NCBI RefSeq assembly: GCF_030704535.1
Contig: NC_081814.1
Coordinates: 26,018,001 to 26,082,000 of the forward strand
Direction: 5' to 3'
From: Vitis vinifera
Taxonomy: Eukaryota; Streptophyta; Magnoliopsida; Vitales; Vitaceae
DNA: 64,000 nt
Shown: positions 1 through 10,975 of the stretch, in pieces
Numbering within the stretch: the stretch's first letter is position 1
Layout of the letters: each line of letters opens with the position of its first letter
The notes under the pieces: model-generated
What the model was told of the DNA's origin: nothing
Databases searched by the model: none
What the model saw: only the letters and a program-made list of their open reading frames with translations
Position numbers and translations under genes: made by a program

Positions 1-1696
1 CATTGTTAGTAGAGATGTCAAATTCATGGAGGATGATAAATGGTGTTAGGATGCTAAAAAAAAATCAGAATTTTGAGGTTCTTGATGAAAATATTGATGA
101 CATTCTTATAAGAGGCACCAAATCATTTTCTGATATTTATCAAATATGTAATGTGGCTGTGTTTGAGCCTACAGGGTTTATGAAGCTATTAAGGATAAAA
201 ATTGGAGGGTTGCAATGTAGGAGGAGCTTTGCATGATAGGGAAAAACAACACTTGGGAGCTAGTTGACAGACCAACACATAAAAAGGCCATTGGTGTCAA
301 GTGGGTTTATAGAACCAAACTCAATTCTGATGGTTCTGTAAACAAACATAATGCCAAGCTGGTTGTCAAAGGTTATGCTCAAATGTTCGGTGTGGATTTT
401 TTAGAAACCTTTGCACCTGTAGCTAGGTTGGATACAATAAGAATGCTGCTAGCTTTGGCTGCTCAAATGGGTTGGAAAATCTATCAGCTAGATGTAAAAT
501 CGATTTTTCTAAATGGCTACCTTGAGGAGGAAATCTTTGTGGAGCAACCTGAAGGATTTGTAGTAAAAGGAAAAGAAGACAAGGTTTATCAACTAAAGAA
601 AGCCTTATATGGCTTGAAGCAAGCCCCCAGAGCTTGGTATAGTAGGATTAATGCACATCTGCTTAGTCTGGGGTTTAAAAAAAGTTAGAGTGAATCCACA
701 CTTTATATTAGAAAAATTAATGCTGACATACTTATTATTTCATTATACGTTGATGATTTGCTTGTAATAGGAAGCAATCAATGTTTAATGGATAAATTCA
801 AAGTTGAAATGGAGGAGGTCTTTGAGATGACAGATCTTGGAGACATGTCTTATTTCCTGAGAATGGAAGTGCATCAAAATCAGCATGAGATATTCATTTG
901 TGAGCAGAAGTATGCAAATGAAATTCTAAAAAAGTTCAAGATGGAGGAATGCAAGCCCACAACCACACCTATGAACCAAAAATAAAAGTTTTGTAAAGAA
1001 GATGGTGTTGAAAAAGTAAATGAAAAGTTATACAGAAGCATGATTGGATGCTTGATGTATTTGACTGCAACAAGGCCTGATATGGTACATGTTGTAAGTC
1101 TACTCTCAAGATACATGCATTGTGCTAGTGAAATTCACTTGCAGTCAGCAAAACGTATTGTGAGATATATAAAAGGCACTATTGACTTTGGCATAAAGTT
1201 CAAGTAGGTGTAGAATTTTCATTTTCATGGATTTTATGATAGTGATTGGGTTGGTTGCTTTGATGATATGAGAAGCACATCAGGTTATTGCTTTAGTTTT
1301 GGTTAAGATGTTTTCTCTTGGTGCTCTAAAAAACAGGATATCGTGGCACAATCCACAGTTGAAGCAGAGTACATTGCTGTTGCTGCAAATCAAGCACTTT
1401 GGATAAGAAAGCTGCTAACAGACTTAAACATGGAGCAAACTGGGAGCACACAAGTCTTTGTTAACAATCAAGCTACAATTTCAATTGCAAGTAGTCCAGT
1501 ATTCCATGGCAGGACAAAGCACTTCAAAATCAAATTTTATTTCTTAAGGGAAATACAACATGATGGAGAAGTAACTTTGGTACATTGTAAACTAGAAGTA
1601 CAAAATGCTGATATTCTAACAAAGGCTCTACCAAGAGCGAGGTTTGAATTTCTCAAAAAAAGACTTGGAGTTTGTAGCTCCCAAGTCAAGGAGGAG
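1..1696 (+). pseudogene. Element A pol remnant: RT and RNase H
   Basis: Reverse-transcriptase and RNase H sequence of a Ty1/copia polyprotein. The RT signatures [27 protein letters not shown] and YVDDLLV are readable between about 490 and 770. The RNase H part ends with the copia hallmark DILTKALP (about 1,610). The frame is broken by stops near 686, 982, 1,205 and 1,302 and by a frameshift near 230, so no functional enzyme is expected. The same stops occur at the matching places in the 49,115-50,815 copy but not in the 26,600-28,310 copy. That sharing is evidence for how the units are related. Confidence 0.9.
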
Positions 1697-2065
1697 TGTT
1701 GAGCAAAATGCCTTAGTAGCTACAAACATGCTGGAAGACGTGTGAAAGTTCTTTTGAATTGAGGAAGCTTAAGAATATGTTAAGAAGGCCGCTGAGGTGT
1801 GAAGAGATGCTGAAATTGAGGCTGCAACCATAAAATAACTTGGTCAATGTAGCTGATAGAGTTTCATGGAGTTGTTATGCTGTTGTTGCTATTTTATAGG
1901 AAATAGCTGTTAGTTCCAGCTATTTTTGCTGCTTTTCTATTGTTTTGTGTTGCAAACTTGTGTATAAATGTTGCATTTATCATTCAATAAGAGTAGACAT
2001 TTTTCGTTGTCTCAAATATAGCTTTTGGTTGTTGCTTCTAGCACTTCTAGATTCTAAAACCTACA
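1697..2065 (+). repeat. Element A 3' LTR (copy 1)
   Basis: 369 bp, beginning TGTTGAGCAA and ending CTACA. It matches the LTRs at 23,940-24,308, 28,313-28,680, 46,446-46,815 and 50,810-51,178. Confidence 0.9.
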
Positions 2066-2634
2066 GGCAGGCTGTAAAACACATTTTACACTATTTGAAA
2101 GAGACTTCTCACTATGGTCTTTCAATCCAAGCCACTCCAAATTACAATTTAACATGTTTTACTAATGTTGACCATGCTTCCAGTTCTGATGATCATCAAA
2201 ATACAAGCAGCTACTTTGTGTTTATGGGCTCTAACATCATCTTATGGTCTTCTACAAAGCAAAAAGTTGTATCTTGTTCCACTACTGATCGAGTCTAAAT
2301 ACAAGGTAGTTGCAAATGGTGCTGCTGAATTGAGTTGGATTGGCTCTCTTTTGCGAGAACTCAACATTGCACCAACTCTATTCCTTGCCTCTACTATGAC
2401 AACATTAGTGCCAACTATGACTGCTAATCCAGTCTTTCATGGTCGAACAAAGCACATCGAGATTGACTTTCATTTTGTCCGGGAAAAGGTGTTTCACAAA
2501 ACTCTTACTATGCTTTATACTCCATCTGTTGATCAACTTGCTGATTGTCTCACCAAAGCACTTCCAGTTCAGCGATTTCTTCATTTTCGAAACAAACTCA
2601 CAGTCCTCACTAGACCTTTGAGTTTGCGGGGGAC
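2066..2634 (+). pseudogene. Element B RNase H remnant (copy 1)
   Basis: C-terminal RNase H part of the RE1-like copia element B, resuming after the nested element A. Readable segments are QAVKHILHYLK, SSTKQKVV, the TKHIEIDFHFVRE block and QLADCLTKALP near the end. Small frame breaks are present, including a 4-bp insertion near 2,285 that the other copies lack. The 5' remainder of this copy lies beyond the window start. Confidence 0.85.
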
Positions 2635-2855
2635 TGATAAGTAGAGTAAATAACACAAATAATATTGTATTTTGGTTACATTCAGTTTCTGGTTGTTTTA
2701 TCCTAATAGGGTCACGTGTATAAGTTGTTCCCATATATATTCCTCTGTTTTTATCTCACTGAATAAGAGACAAGAAATACCAGAATCATTTCTTCCTTAT
2801 CTGTTTTCTTCTCTCGTCTTCCTCTTCTTCTTTTTCTTCTTCTTCTTCTCATCCA
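2635..2855 (+). repeat. Element B 3' LTR (copy 1; right end approximate)
   Basis: Begins TGATAAGTAGAG right after a G-rich polypurine stretch (tttgcggggga) at the end of the RNase H region. It contains a pyrimidine-rich tract near 2,800-2,850. The right end is placed at the last CA before flanking sequence; no second LTR is available to fix it. Confidence 0.55.
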
Positions 2856-3124
2856 TCTTAAAGTTTTTCTAGAAGGAAAAGAGATATTTAGTACAAAAGA
2901 TACAAAAGTTTAGCTAAAAGGAACTTCGGATATGAAGTGTATTTGGATATTGACACGGAACCAAATTAAGTGAAAATGGATGTACATTAATTGAGCTTAC
3001 TTAGGAGGATTGTAGCATTGTTGATTGAATACAAATGGAAAATTTGAAGTTTTAGGTATTAGAGAATTCATTACAATAAATTTTCTTTCTATTTTCAAAT
3101 TCTTGTAATTAGTTATAACTTCCT

Positions 3125-3516
3125 ATTTTTGTGTTTTGGGCTAATTCTAGGATTGTTTCCTATTTTTGTGTTTTAGGTTTTGTGTATATATATTCATTTT
3201 TAATCAATGAAAAAGTCAAGTCATTGTTTCTTAATAATCCTCTCTCTAGTTCAACATGGTATCAGAGCCTAATCTTTTTGGGCGTATTTTCTTCCTTTTT
3301 TTTTTCCTTCTCCTCAGTGGCTTCTGGTGCATCCTTCTCTTCCACCAACGATCCTATCACCATCCAAAACTCCCAAGATCCTCAACATCCCCTCCTTACA
3401 ATCAATTTAGGATTGTTTCCTATTTTTGTGTTTTAGGTTTTGTGTATATATATTCATTCTTAATCAATGCAAAAGTCAAGCCATTGTTTCTTAATAATCC
3501 TCTCTCTACTTCAACA
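3125..3516 (+). mobile_element. Mini-LTR element D (deleted copia-like remnant), copy 1
   Basis: Two direct repeats (3,125-3,256 and 3,409-3,516), both ending CTCTCT..TTCAACA, flank about 150 bp. Directly after the first repeat is a tRNA-iMet-type primer-binding site (tggtatcagagc, 3,257-3,268). A gag N-terminus related to MASGASFSSTNDP follows near 3,325. The rest of gag and all of pol are missing and the sequence runs straight into the second LTR. Compared with the 29,734 copy, a further stretch around the gag/LTR junction is lost. Confidence 0.7.
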
Positions 3517-4001
3517 TTAGGAATTTGCTTCAAGTTTTTGGATGCTCTGACCTGGGTTGTATGAAATGGTATGACGTGTGGAAAAATTGGGGGAGTTTGA
3601 AGTTCCAAGCATGCTATTTTTCCAAGAGATTTTCGGAGTATTCGAAAACCTGAACTTAAGGGGGTCTATTGGGTAATATCTTCAAAAACAATTTTCAGGA
3701 ATAAAATTCTTTTTGAGACCTCAAATATAAAATATAGATTTTTGGATTGTGAAGGCAGTTTACAATCTCGTATAATACAAATTTTTTTGGCTTATTCTCA
3801 TTGTTTCCTAGAATATTTTTTAAAAACATCTTAAATTTGTTTCAAAAAAATTACTTCGTTTTAGAACAAATTAAAAAAAAAACAAGAAAACTCTTTTCAA
3901 CCCAAAATTTTTCAATCTTTTTTGAGTCTCTGAATTTTGAGTGGATGGGAATATGGAGATCCAGGGAATTGGGTTGTGGGGATCAAAGGAAAAGACTAGA
4001 G
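3517..4001. other. Intergenic, no gene seen
   Basis: AT-rich DNA with long A and T runs between element D and the first R segment. No ORF, RNA gene or element is recognised. It is homologous to 30,169-30,654 and 52,626-53,110, and the version here is closest to the 52.6-kb one. Confidence 0.6.
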
Positions 4002-4378
4002 AGGCCATTGGAAAGGGACTGAACCCCTCAAGAAGTCAAGGTGACAAGACCAAGTGCCCATATGCCTATCTGGAATACAATCCTTTTGGCATTTTTTAAC
4101 CTTTATCCTGCGGTGTAAGCGATGGCTTGTAGGCCATCCCAGCTGGTGCAAGATGCCTCAACCCTTTCCAAATGGCTTTTCCCCAAGCAAGCACATCCAT
4201 TAAATCGGCCAAGACGCGTTTCCGAGGAAGAGACACCTGCAGCCATGTCAATACCACATCAGCCCGGCCCCATTCCCGTGTCAAACTGGGATTCAACTCT
4301 AGAGTTTTTGGTGTTTTGAATAGGGTGGCAAAGGCACTGCACAATTTCAAGGACCCCAGGAACATAAAATATGTCATG
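4002..4378. repeat. R segment, unit 1 copy a
   Basis: One of three related noncoding segments per unit. Marker strings are ccattggaaagggactga at the left, ttttggcat, gatggcttgtaggccatc in the middle and aggacccc.a..aacataaa at the right. Related segments are at 7,182-7,515 and 10,725-10,975. Short ORFs occur on both strands but do not keep one frame between copies. Confidence 0.6.
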
Positions 4379-5422
4379 GATTAAAATATTGAGAAGAATA
4401 CCATTCAAATCCATTGAATGGAGGCTGCTATGAACAAAATGAGTGGAGGGGACAAGAGCATCTCCTTTTATTGAAGGTTCTGCAAGGCGTTATGTTTCCA
4501 CTGATGATTTAAATTCAACTCCTTAACCTGTATTTGTAACATGCCATATAAACTATTACTCCCCCTTAAGTTGCATGTCAATGTTAGGAATGCAATGGGG
4601 GGATTTCTATTCAGATTCAGTTAAAATATTCTTAAAGAATGACATCTCACGCTATTTGGGGAGAAGTGTCTGACAATTATAAGAGTCAGACCCAGCTGGT
4701 TTGTTTAAACGTGTTTTAAACTACGTGAGTGAACCAAAGACAGACAATATTCACAGTGGTATAGCTACTTCCCATCTAGAAGTGTCCACTTGGGGGGCTG
4801 GTATTCTCTATGGTCATGACTCCTCATGTGCAGGTGAATGTGATAATTCATTGTGATTGATATTTCCTAATAAGCTCGAGTTTTGAAGTACCAAAACTAG
4901 CGCGTTTAAAGTAAACCATATTTACGTGATTTATATGCTAAAGTCATGAGATTGATCCAGAGTAATATTTACGTGGTTTGTGTTTGAAGGTCATGAGAGC
5001 CAATGGGGTAGACAATACATACATAGGTCGTGACAGTTTTTGACAACAGTAGACTTTTAAATATGCCAAGAGAAATCTCAATTGACTCATGGATGCCAGA
5101 AAGTTGTGTACTATGAACTAACATAGTCATATTGATATCAGTTTTGTGTTCTTTGCTCGAGTCATTCTCTTGGATTTTTTGAGATAAACCCTAAGTGTAA
5201 GAATGCATGCATAAAACTTATAAAACATCAACCACTTCGGTGGAGCTCATTCTAACTTTTACAATAGTTGAAGAATTGGAGATCAAATTTCATTAATAAA
5301 TACTTTATACAGAGTTTTGGGCTGTGCAGAAGCTTTGTTTTTGCTGCATGTAGATACACCTAATGAAGCAGAGAGGAAAACCATTTCTACTTGAATCACT
5401 TCTGGTTTGGTTTGTAACTCAT
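4379..5422. other. Intergenic downstream of G1, no gene seen
   Basis: About 1 kb between the R segment and the G1 stop codon (G1 is on the minus strand). A deletion of roughly 35 bp at 4,378 and a 14-bp deletion near 5,112 distinguish this copy from units 2 and 3. Part of it (about 5,130-5,260) resembles 11,620-11,700, further evidence for old duplication inside the unit. Confidence 0.5.
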
Positions 5423-6370
5423 TCAAGATTGAGACAGTGCCTGTTGGAGACAGTTGAAAGATTTCTGGTAATTCAAGAATCCCATAAACCAGAAGTCAAA
5501 ATTATCCACAGTGACTATTTCCATGTACTTCTGAGATGGGTTTTTCACATTCTCACTTGGGTCTACTCTCTTTACCTTTCTCAGTGGGATTGAGACCTGC
5601 ACAAAGCAAGATTTCCTCTAAGATGATAGAAAACATGGAGATGGAGAAACAGGAAGTGAGAGATCTAGAGAAAGAGTTAAGTGACTAACCCACCTTGTAA
5701 TGGAATCTAACCAATTCACCATTTGGAGAAGAGAATTTGATTGATCTCTCACTGCAAAAGGCAACCCTTTGAGTAGAGATAAAGAGGAGGCCAGCTAGAG
5801 GGCCTGCTGTTGTTGATAAATAGCATTGAGAAGCCTTCAATAGCTTCTCTCCTTCTCGAACTCCAAAAATTTGCTTGAAAACTCTCTTCACTCCCCCTAG
5901 TTGAAGAATTCTAGCCCCCAAGCTCAACTTCCCTTTCACAGTTTCAGAGATCTTAGGCCCTAATCTCACTGCAGTTCCATGTAAAATAAACCAAATTTAG
6001 GTTTTATTGTATATTGTCATCATATTATTTAATCCTGGAGGACAAGGTTGAATGAAGGATGAAACAAGTATTTACCATGCTCTCTGATTCCCTGTACAAA
6101 ATTATAGTCCTTTTTCTCATGTCTGTTCATTTTCTTCTTTCTGTCCACCTTACCTGCATTTTTTAAGACAACCCCATTAGCAAAAGGACTTCCATTGAAG
6201 TTCTCTAGGACCGTAGCTGATATGCAAAGTAGAAAAGAGTGGCTGAGTATGCTTGATAGAGAGAGAATCTTGCTATGAGTTAATGCCAGAGATGTATTTG
6301 AGGAAGAGGGATTCTCATTTTGGCGGCTAACTGGGATTCCAATGATCTGTCCTGCAAGTTGGTTCTTCAT
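5423..6370 (-). CDS. GEM-like GRAM-domain protein, locus G1 (unit 1)
   Basis: Proposed exons on the minus strand: 6274-6370, 6076-6153, 5694-5968 and 5423-5596, giving 207 aa. The start MKNQ..GIPVS is shared with locus G3. Exons 3-4 (residues about 59-207) carry the GRAM domain with CYLSTTAGP, QRVAFCSERSI and FWFMGFLNYQK, and the protein ends QALSQS like other family members. Plant GEM/GEM-like proteins are small GRAM proteins; Arabidopsis GEM modulates GL2 expression and binds CDT1 and TTG1, and GRAM domains are linked to membrane lipid binding. The role of this copy is unknown. Introns 2 and 3 are GT-AG; intron 1 begins GC here but GT in units 2 and 3. Intron 1 is 120 bp, in frame and stop-free, so retaining it would give about 247 aa. 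No disabling change is seen. Confidence 0.85.
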
Positions 6371-6469
6371 ATCTCAAACTGCAACTAGTGGTTGCCAATG
6401 TTTTCTCCCTTTCAGAGATTGAAGAGGTAGTACTCTCAGAGGTTGATCAAACCTTGAAGAATGCAAGTG

Positions 6470-6523
6470 TATTTAAAGGGAAGAACATGGTAGGTGAACC
6501 TTTAACTTTAGTTGGATGAGTCA
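6470..6523 (-). promoter_or_regulatory. Putative G1 core promoter (TATA-like box and TGACTCA motif)
   Basis: On the minus strand a TTTAAATA box (6,470-6,477) lies about 100 bp before the ATG. A TGACTCA bZIP/GCN4-type motif (6,517-6,523) lies about 150 bp before it. Both are at similar spacing before G3, which supports shared regulation. The function is inferred. Confidence 0.4.
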
Positions 6524-7181
6524 TTCATGGATCAGCAACAAAAAGGAAGGCACAGACATGAGAACTTCAAAGAAAATTCTTCAAATTTCTAAAGGCTATA
6601 GTAAAATGAACCAGTTCTTTTGGGACAATATCTAAGATATTACAAGAAGGTTGTATTGGGTTAAAAGAAAGTTGTTTGGTCATGTTAGTTAAGATATCTG
6701 CGTGGAAGCTGAATATGCTGACTGTGTGGATGCGTCAATGAAGCTTTATGAGCTGGCATTTGAGCTTTATGAAGCCAGTTCTCTTTTGATATTAGGAAAA
6801 AATAAATACATAAAGCAAAAAGGCATTTGCATGACAGATGAATCACTGCATCAGCCAAATGACAATCTTAAAGAATAGATATTGTGAAGATCTCTCAATA
6901 TTTGAAGGCTTATATATCATCCTTTAGAAATTATATATCCAACCACCAATCCCAACAGCCACTTTGTCCTAGATAGTTGGAAGTTGAATGAGAGTGTCAC
7001 ATTCCCTGGATTTTTTTATCAGAAGTTATCAGGAACTATCGAACCAAGCACCATGTTCTAACTTCCATGGTGTTTTACCACTTGAGGAAGTGGGGGGTCC
7101 ATGACTTGGTGGATTTCAGCATGACCATGGATATAGCCAGACCTTTTGCAGAAAAAGATAGGCCATTGTGGAGAAGGCAGT
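6524..7181. other. G1 upstream region, no gene seen
   Basis: No gene recognised. The stretch about 6,705-6,850 (tgctgactgtgtggatg, gagctggcatttgagc) resembles 9,578-9,690 upstream of the G2 locus. This indicates that G1 and G2 arose by duplication of gene plus 5' flank. Confidence 0.5.
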
Positions 7182-7515
7182 GGCCATTGGAAAAGGACTG
7201 AAACTCCCCAACAAGTGAAAGTGATGACCAAATGTCCATGTGCTGATCTGGAATGAACGACTCTTTTGGCATCTTTCATCTTCATGGTGATGTGTAACGG
7301 ATGGCTGGTAGACCATCTAGCTGATTCAATTTGCTTCACCCCTTTCCAAATGCCTTTTTCTCAGCACAAAAACATTGACTAAATTAGTGAAGAAATCCAA
7401 AGGCCCACATGCCAAACGAGGATTCAACTCAGAAATTTCAGTTTTAGGCCAGGGTGGCTAAAACACCCCAGAGTTTGAGGACCCCAACAACATAAATTAA
7501 ACGACTGTCATGGAC
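7182..7515. repeat. R segment, unit 1 copy b
   Basis: Related to 4,002-4,378 and 10,725-10,975 (tggccattggaaaaggactg, ttttggcat, gatggctggtagaccatc, aggaccccaacaacataaa). Compared with unit 3 (56,353-56,757), an internal block of about 70 bp is missing here and in unit 2. Confidence 0.6.
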
Positions 7516-7809
7516 ATACTATAACAGTCATGAAGTCCATTGAATGAAGGGATTGATAGAACAAAAATGATAATGTGATTTGTCAATTTTCAGGCAGTAC
7601 TATGGATGTATATAATACACTCCTAAACCCAGACACAATCAGTGCCAGAGAATAATTGTAGATCAATTTCTCATTAATAAAAATACAAATTTATACATTG
7701 CCTTTGACTGTCCAAAAGATTTGTTTTTGCTTCATGTTAACGCATTTGATGAAGCAAAGGGGAAAAAACATTTCTCCTTGAATCATTTCCAGATTCATTT
7801 GTAATTCAT

Positions 7810-8425
7810 TCAAGATTGAGACAGTGCCTGTTGAAGACAGTTGAAAGCTTTCTGATAATTCAAGAACCCCATAAATCAAAACTAAAAATTATTTATGTAC
7901 TTCTGAGATGACTTTTTTTTATATTCTTACTTTGGTTACTCTCTTTATCTTTCTCATTGGGATTGAGACCTGCAAAAGACAAAAAGAAAATTACTTACAT
8001 ATTGAATTGGGAAGCCTTCAACGGCTTCTCTCCTTCTCCAACTCAAAAATCTGCTTGAAACTCTCCTAATCCCTCCTAGTTGAAGAGTTTGAGTCCCCAA
8101 GCTCAACCTCCCCTTCACAGTTCCAGAGATCTTACAACCAATTCTCACTGCAGTTGGCAAAATATTAACCAAGTTTAGTTATTGATCCTATGATTTTCAG
8201 AATTTTCTTTATATTTTCACCATGTTCCTATTAACCAAACAGAGGAAATGAAATGCATAAACTACATGTCAGACCTATATCTCTATAGAAAGTAAGATGC
8301 CCGGCCAGGAGATATTCTTTCTCAGTCAAGACATGCTTTGGGGACACGAAGAAGAAGAGGATAAAAGTACTTACTATGCTCTCTGATTCCATGCACAATA
8401 TCATCAGCCTTTTTCCCATGTTGAG
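7810..8425 (-). pseudogene. GEM-like pseudogene, locus G2 (unit 1)
   Basis: Decayed minus-strand member of the GEM-like family. About 8,365-8,420 encodes an exon-2-like HGKKADDIVHGIREH. 8,160-7,990 resembles exon 3 (KGRLSLGTQTLQLGG) but is frameshifted and stops before the CYLSTTAGP core. 7,970-7,810 resembles exon 4 (FMGFLNYQKAFNCLQQALSQS) after a frameshift and stop. Exon 1 and the promoter are absent: sequence upstream of about 8,430 is a hAT-like fragment. The same defects occur in all three units, so the gene died before the large duplication. Confidence 0.8.
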
Positions 8426-8454
8426 TCCGCATATTTATTCATTGTATTCTAAGT

Positions 8455-9235
8455 TTTTAAAGACCAAAGCTTAAGGCGAGGCATTTTAATATTTGTGAGG
8501 TGATGCGTAGGCCTTGAAGCATAGGGTGTAATTTAAAATATATAAAAGAATAAAATAAAATAAAATAAAATAAAATAAAACCTTATAATAAGTTAATTTA
8601 AGATGGAAAAAACCATACTATTAGTTCCACACTTCCACCAAAAATCATAATAAGTCACAAACAAATATAAGTCGTACACATATAACTAAGAAGTATTAAC
8701 TTATAAAATCCTCCTCTCTAGTGTCATTATTATCTTCATCCAATGTATCTATTGTAGGAAAATTTCCACTACCAAATCCTTCCATTTCATCTAATTCCTT
8801 ATCTTCGTTAATTGATACTAAATTCATATTCTTCTCCTTGTCTTTGCCTCCATTTTTACCAAGCATAAAATATTAATTAGGTGTAAAATATTACAAGCTC
8901 ATGATTAAATTCAATCAAATTTATAACTTTAATTTTATAATACTTACTTGAAAATTCATCATGTTTTCTTTTGTAGGAGTGTGAAGAAACTATATTGAAT
9001 GATGGTGCTTGAATCTCTTTGCCTTTTTGCAACACAATTCTAGAAACATCAACATTAAATATTTCCTCATCTTCAAGCCAAGAAAAATCAAATCGGAGGA
9101 GGGGAGCTTCTTTCTCCGTAATCCATTCATCATCGAATCCATCTCTAGCTTCCACCAATATTGAATAAACATTTTGTTTTCTTTGTATACTTAACTCTCT
9201 TAATCTAGCGTTGTATTTCACATACAACTTCTAAT
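8455..9235 (-). mobile_element. hAT-type transposase C-terminal fragment (unit 1)
   Basis: Minus strand, two exon-like blocks. About 8,955-9,227 reads YVKYNARLREL, DEWITEKEAPLL and FSWLEDEEIFNVDV, then a GTAAGT donor-like site. About 8,835-8,696 reads DKELDEMEGFG with an acidic tail and a stop at 8,696-8,698. The YN.RLR core with a WI.E.E.PLL acidic end resembles the C-terminal dimerisation region of plant hAT transposases. The rest of the transposase is absent. Beyond the stop (8,455-8,545) is gaggc-rich sequence and a (TAAAA)6 tract at 8,551-8,580. The fragment sits where G2 exon 1 should be. Identification is by memory of the family. Confidence 0.55.
8551..8580. repeat. Microsatellite (TAAAA)6
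   Basis: Six TAAAA units here, five at about 35,249-35,273 and six at about 57,787-57,816. A length marker between the tandem units. Confidence 0.9.
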
Positions 9236-10724
9236 GTTCAAGTTTATTTTATTTTATTTTATTTTTGTATGAATCTATAAATGATTAAGAAAAACATATT
9301 ATATTTGTTGTTAAGATCGAAATATAAAAATATCCAAATAATAAATCATAGTTGTTTAATATTAAAATAAAAATATATGCATTAATGAATCCATATATAT
9401 GCATTAATGTTTTTTCCGTGTTTTATATAATTTCCCAGTTAAAATTCAGAAAATCAGATCCCTCTGCAAATGAATCCATATATATGTATTGTCAACAGTT
9501 GGTCAGCAGCTGAATCATCCAAACCTAAAATGAGAAAACCATACATTATCTCTTTTTCTTATATATATATATATATATGCTGATCACTCCATGTGTATAT
9601 GTCAATGAAACCTTTTGAGCTGGCATTTTAGCTTTCTGATGACCAGTCCTCTTCTATCGTCAAAAAGTGAAGAGGCATTTGCAAAACTAGCGCCCTAATA
9701 CACGCTTAATGATTAGATATTCTAATGGTTTTCTCGGTAAGTGAAGGATCATAAGTCATCTTTGTGGGATTGCATCCAACCACCAAATCCATTAGGCTAG
9801 TCTCAAGTCAACAATTCTAGGAATATTTGTCTAATGATTCACAGTGGAGTTCAGAACGGCCTTGGACATATATACTGATGTTTTTCGGCAGACTGAGAAT
9901 TTGGATATGGGAAAAAGAAGAAGAAAAGGCCCAAGAAACTACTAACAAATGAAGTCAAGTTGTTTAAAATCGAAGGAAAAGAGGAAATCACGTCACAATG
10001 CTGATAGGACCATCTTACAATATGCTTGTCTCGAAACTTTTGGCATTCCTTTTTGTGGTTATTTTATCATCATCTTTAGGTGTTAAGGGAAAGGGGTCGT
10101 GGGCAGGGCAAGTTAAAGATGCTTCATCCTTTTTCGAATGTGAATCTCTATGTAAAATCATGAAAATATACGGAGGGAATCTAAAACACTGTTGATGAAT
10201 AAAGTAATGAATCTCTTCATGCATGTTTTCAGAAAGGAGAATCCTCACATGATTGCCAACTTTTTGGGCCCCGGAATTGAGTTTCAAGGATCCACCTGAA
10301 AGTTCTGAGTTCTTTATCCCTGAAACTCCACGTTATCAAGACTCAAAGTAGGAATATAAAAAAATTAATTTAAAAATTTTTCCCACTAGATACCAGTTCT
10401 TAGATCAGCCTTTTACCATCTCTTATGAAAGTTAAGTGAGAGTAGGTCAAATCTTTTGATATCACACTAAGTAAGCTTGTTCTAAGAGTCATTATTTGGA
10501 TAAAAACAAGATTATTGCAGCCCAAAATAACCATCTTAGCCACATTATGACAACCATCACTGGGAGTTTTCTCATTAAAATATGGAGAGAAGGGCATGCA
10601 TGCATCAGCTTTTATCATTCACTGGATTTGAATCATAAGTTGGGCAAGAGAATCTCTTTTATCAAAGGTTCTACAAGTTAGTGTGTTTTCCCTGATATGA
10701 TTCAGACTTATTAATTCCTTGGAC
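9236..10724. other. AT-rich region between G2 and R copy c
   Basis: No gene that I can support. It holds a (TA)n tract near 9,560-9,580, which is longer than in units 2 and 3, and 5'-flank sequence related to that of G1 (about 9,578-9,690). A 65-aa ORF at 9,998-10,195 (hydrophobic start, then cysteines) is open in units 1 and 2 but frameshifted in unit 3. Confidence 0.5.
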
Positions 10725-10975
10725 CTATATGCAACCCTTTTGGCATTCTTTCATCTTCATTGTGAAGTGTAAGGAGATGGCTTGTAGGCCATCCAGCTGA
10801 TTCCAGGTGCTTCACCCCTTTCCAAATGGCTTTTCCCTACACAAAAACATGCCACATTTCTCACACGCCAGACAAGAATTCAATTCTAAAACTTTCAGTA
10901 TTTGATTGGGGTAGGTGGCAATATCACTCCACAGTTTGAAGGACCCCAACAACATAAAATAACTATTGTAGCTAC
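10725..10975. repeat. R segment, unit 1 copy c
   Basis: Related to the R copies at 4,002 and 7,182: cccttttggcattctttc, gatggcttgtaggccatc, then a diverged middle and aggaccccaacaacataaa. Confidence 0.6.

Larger units (their letters stand above)
1..2065 (+). mobile_element. Ty1/copia element A, copy 1 (3' part)
   Basis: This is the right part of a copia element whose 5' part lies left of the window. It holds reverse transcriptase, RNase H and a 369-bp 3' LTR (1,697-2,065). A purine-rich tract (aaggaggag) lies directly before the LTR. The target-site copy ggcag follows at 2,066-2,070. Complete copies are at 23,940-28,680 and 46,446-51,178. It is nested in element B, whose RNase H sequence resumes right after the LTR. 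Confidence 0.9.

Noticed and set aside
2405..2734. 109-aa minus-strand ORF (also at 28,857-29,270 and 51,514-51,843)
   Set aside because: Antisense of the element B RNase H end and LTR start; no domain.
4096..4377. ORFs of 65-103 aa on both strands in the R segments
   Set aside because: The R copies within one unit do not keep these frames, so the openness reflects base composition and recent duplication, not coding selection.
5363..5593. 76-aa plus-strand ORF identical in units 1 and 2
   Set aside because: It is the antisense of G1 exon 4 and its 3' side, and it is disrupted in unit 3 by the 16-bp duplication.
9998..10195. 65-aa ORF with a hydrophobic start and a cysteine-containing tail, resembling a small secreted peptide gene
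   Set aside because: Open in units 1 and 2 only. Unit 3 has frameshifts, the start context differs between copies, and no family is recognised.
10015..10287. 90-aa minus-strand ORF overlapping the previous one
   Set aside because: No recognisable domain. It lies antisense in noncoding flank, and its N-terminal and C-terminal ends change between units.
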